Assembly (NCBI GenBank): GCA_015067945.1
Contig: SVLM01000013.1
Span: forward strand, 1-51,404
Source of the DNA: Oscillospiraceae bacterium
GTDB lineage: Bacteria > Bacillota > Clostridia > Oscillospirales > Oscillospiraceae
Reading direction: 5' to 3'
DNA length: 51,404 nucleotides
This document shows, in pieces, positions 49,611 to 51,404 of the stretch. The position numbers were made by a program, and so were the translations under genes. The first letter of the stretch is position 1. Each line of letters starts with the position of its first letter. Under the pieces are notes generated by a model. The model was not told where the DNA came from. It searched no databases and saw nothing but the letters and a program-made list of their open reading frames with translations.

Positions 49611-50570
49611 TTAATTGCTGCTGCCAGAATCAGAGCTGGCCAGGGACAGGCCCATCATTTCCAGCTTCTTCTGAACCTCGTCCAGGGACTTCTTGCCCAT
49701 GTTACGAACCTTCATCATATCCTCGTCGGTCTTGCTAATCAGATCGGCAACGGTGTTGATGTTGGCACGCTTCAGGCAGTTGAAGCTCCGGACAGACAGA
49801 TCCAGCTCATCGATGGTCATGGCAAGCTTGGCGTCGGGACGATCGGAAGTCTTCTCAACGACGGTGGAACCGCTGCCGACAGCGTCGGACAGGCTGGTGA
49901 ACACGGTCAGGTGATCAGACAGGATCTTGGCACCAAGGGAGACAGCATCCTTTGCAGAGATGGTGGAATCTGTCCAGACCTCAAGGGTCAGCTTATCAAA
50001 GTCGGTCTTGTCGCCGACACGGGTGGGCTCCACCGAGTAATTCACCTTTTTAACAGGAGAATAGATGGAGTCAATGGGAATCACACCGATCACGGTCTGA
50101 GCGGTCTTGTTCCGATCAGAGGAAACATAGCCACGACCCTGGGACAGGGTGATCTCCATGTTAAATGTGGCATCTTCGCCCAGAGTGCAGATGTGCAGCT
50201 CAGGGTTCAGGATCTCAACCTCACCATCGGCCTTGATATCGCCAGCAGTGACCTCACAGGGGCCAACAGCATCGATATACACGGTCTTAACGCCCTGGGA
50301 GTGGAGCTTGACGATCATTCTCTTAACATTCAGAACGATCTCAGTAACATCTTCCTTCACGCCGGGGATGGTGGAAAACTCATGCTGCACGCCAGCAATC
50401 TTCACAGAAGTTGCAGCGTAGCCGGGCAGACTGCTCAGCAGAATCCGGCGCAGAGAGTTACCCAGAGTCATGCCGTAGCCGCGCTCCAGGGGCTCCACAA
50501 CATACTTGCCGTAGGAAATGTCCTCCACAGAATCCAGGCAGGTGATGCGAGGCTTTTCAATTTCTACCAT
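49611..50570 (-). CDS. rpoA: RNA polymerase alpha subunit
   Basis: A 319-aa protein. N-terminal assembly domain: [24 protein letters not shown] region ([20 protein letters not shown]) and [21 protein letters not shown]-terminal DNA-contact domain: [20 protein letters not shown], then [20 protein letters not shown]. Complete and normal in length. A small GGGGTG/CACCCC stem (50600-50618) lies in the 79-bp leader behind rpsD. Confidence 0.98.
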   Translation of the reverse strand: MVEIEKPRITCLDSVEDISYGKYVVEPLERGYGMTLGNSLRRILLSSLPGYAATSVKIAGVQHEFSTIPGVKEDVTEIVLNVKRMIVKLHSQGVKTVYIDAVGPCEVTAGDIKADGEVEILNPELHICTLGEDATFNMEITLSQGRGYVSSDRNKTAQTVIGVIPIDSIYSPVKKVNYSVEPTRVGDKTDFDKLTLEVWTDSTISAKDAVSLGAKILSDHLTVFTSLSDAVGSGSTVVEKTSDRPDAKLAMTIDELDLSVRSFNCLKRANINTVADLISKTDEDMMKVRNMGKKSLDEVQKKLEMMGLSLASSDSGSSN

Positions 50571-50649
50571 GAGTATAAACCCTCCTTCTCAAGAGTATGG
50601 GGTGTAGAATGCACCCCACAATTGACAATACGAACTTACAGGGGGTCGA

Positions 50650-51246
50650 TTACTTGGAGTACAACTCGACGATCAGGTGTACTGCGATATCGAAGTCGAT
50701 ATCGGCCTGAGTGGGCATAGCAACGACCTTACCCTGGAGGGTATTCTTGTCACGATCCAGCCACTTGGGAGCAGCAACGAAAGCATCGTCTTCCCGCAGC
50801 TTCTTGAAGAAGTTGTTGGAGTTGCTCTTCTCGGAAACAGCGATCACATCGCCAACCTTGATCAGATAGCTGGGGATGTTGACGCGGCTGCCATTGACAG
50901 TGAAGTGACCGTGGTTGACCAGCTGACGAGCCTGACGGCGGGAGTTGGCAAAGCCCAGACGGTAAACAACATTGTCCAGACGGCGCTCAACGTAGGTCAG
51001 CAGCACTTCACCGGTGTTGCCTTCTGCACGAGCGGCCTTCTCGTAGTAGTTCCGGAACTGCTTTTCCTGGATACCATAAACAAACTTGACCTTCTGCTTC
51101 TCGGTCAGCTGAGTAGCATACTCAGACTTCTTAGCTCTTCTCTGACCGCCGGGGTTCTTGTTGGAAGTCTTAGAATAACCCATTGCGGCAGGAGAAACGC
51201 CCAGCGTTCTGCAACGCTTCAGCACGGGCTGCATATTCTTAGCCAT
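50650..51246 (-). CDS. rpsD: 30S ribosomal protein S4
   Basis: A 198-aa protein. [20 protein letters not shown], then [20 protein letters not shown] and the S4 domain [20 protein letters not shown]. The first part lacks the zinc cysteines of the longer C+ form apart from one, so it is the C-minus type. AGGAGG precedes the start; it lies 24 bp after rpsK. Confidence 0.98.
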   Translation of the reverse strand: MAKNMQPVLKRCRTLGVSPAAMGYSKTSNKNPGGQRRAKKSEYATQLTEKQKVKFVYGIQEKQFRNYYEKAARAEGNTGEVLLTYVERRLDNVVYRLGFANSRRQARQLVNHGHFTVNGSRVNIPSYLIKVGDVIAVSEKSNSNNFFKKLREDDAFVAAPKWLDRDKNTLQGKVVAMPTQADIDFDIAVHLIVELYSK

Positions 51247-51270
51247 AACGCAAATTCCTCCTATTCCTAA

Positions 51271-51404
51271 TTAGACGCGACGTCTCTTGGGGGGACGGCA
51301 GCCATTGTGGGGAATGGGGGTGACGTCCTTAATCATAACGACTTCCAGGCCTGCGGACTGCAGAGCACGGATAGCAGCCTCACGTCCCTGACCGGGGCCC
51401 TTAA
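51271..51404 (-). CDS. rpsK: 30S ribosomal protein S11, C-terminal part only
   Basis: Only the last 43 codons or so are in the window: [20 protein letters not shown], then [20 protein letters not shown] and RRV. These are the hallmark C-terminal residues of S11. The gene continues past the right edge. It heads the visible part of the rpsK-rpsD-rpoA-rplQ cluster. Confidence 0.95.
   Translation of the reverse strand, partial: KGPGQGREAAIRALQSAGLEVVMIKDVTPIPHNGCRPPKRRRV

Overview
This window comes from a low-to-mid GC, Gram-positive, anaerobe-type genome, most likely a gut Clostridia of the Oscillospiraceae/Ruminococcaceae kind. The signs are strong AGGAGG ribosome binding sites, TTGACA-17-TATAAT promoters, lipoprotein solute-binding proteins of the LplA/YtcQ type, a DUF624 (YesL) protein, a wall-anchored NPCBM protein, and the order rpsK-rpsD-rpoA-rplQ. 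The genus cannot be fixed from the sequence alone.

Layout. (1) 1-5.9 kb, minus strand: an AraC regulator, a rhamnulokinase, a fused class II aldolase/short-chain dehydrogenase, a PHP-domain protein and the start of a zinc-type sugar(-phosphate) dehydrogenase. This is a deoxysugar or ketose breakdown operon. (2) 6.08-15.43 kb: an integrated element of about 9.3 kb, inserted in the 3' half of tRNA-Thr(GGT) and bounded by a perfect 45-bp direct repeat. It has a tyrosine integrase, an excisionase-like protein, an XRE repressor, several small DNA-binding proteins, a ribbon-helix-helix autoregulator, a sigma-70-like factor, and a DnaC-like loader with a replisome-organizer-like partner. I see no relaxase, capsid or packaging gene. 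(3) 15.4-18.4 kb: the intact tRNA-Thr, an sn-glycerol-1-phosphate dehydrogenase, a hairpin-rich intergenic repeat and a YibE/F membrane protein. (4) 18.5-37.8 kb, all minus strand: a carbohydrate locus. It holds alkaline phosphatase, a GH28-like beta-helix protein, GH3, GH2, DUF624, an MBL hydrolase, an aldo/keto reductase, a D-2-hydroxyacid dehydrogenase, an HpcH/HpaI aldolase, a polysaccharide deacetylase, two ComEC-type MBL paralogues (one a lipoprotein), and an ABC importer (two permeases and a binding protein, no ATPase). (5) 38.2-49.1 kb: a secreted NPCBM-domain protein, an AraC regulator divergent from two tandem 617-aa proteins of unknown function, an amidohydrolase, a second orphan binding protein, and kdgK plus a KDPG aldolase gene. 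(6) 49.2-51.4 kb: rplQ, rpoA, rpsD and the end of rpsK.

How it fits together. Regions 1, 4 and 5 read as a system for taking up and degrading a plant-type polysaccharide, probably rhamnose- and uronate-containing pectin (inference). LplABC-type import brings in oligosaccharides. GH2, GH3, GH28-like and perhaps the 617-aa proteins cut them inside the cell. RhaB and the aldolase/dehydrogenase would handle rhamnose, and KdgK plus Eda would handle 2-keto-3-deoxygluconate from uronates.

The observations I think most worth following are: the heptamer CCGCCAC, strongly over-represented on both strands of the integrated element; 11-bp-phased integrase arm sites; a triple palindromic operator with a -35 box inside one copy; the lipoprotein fusing a sugar-enzyme-like N-terminal region to a ComEC-type MBL domain; and the 617-aa tandem pair with patchy near-identity.
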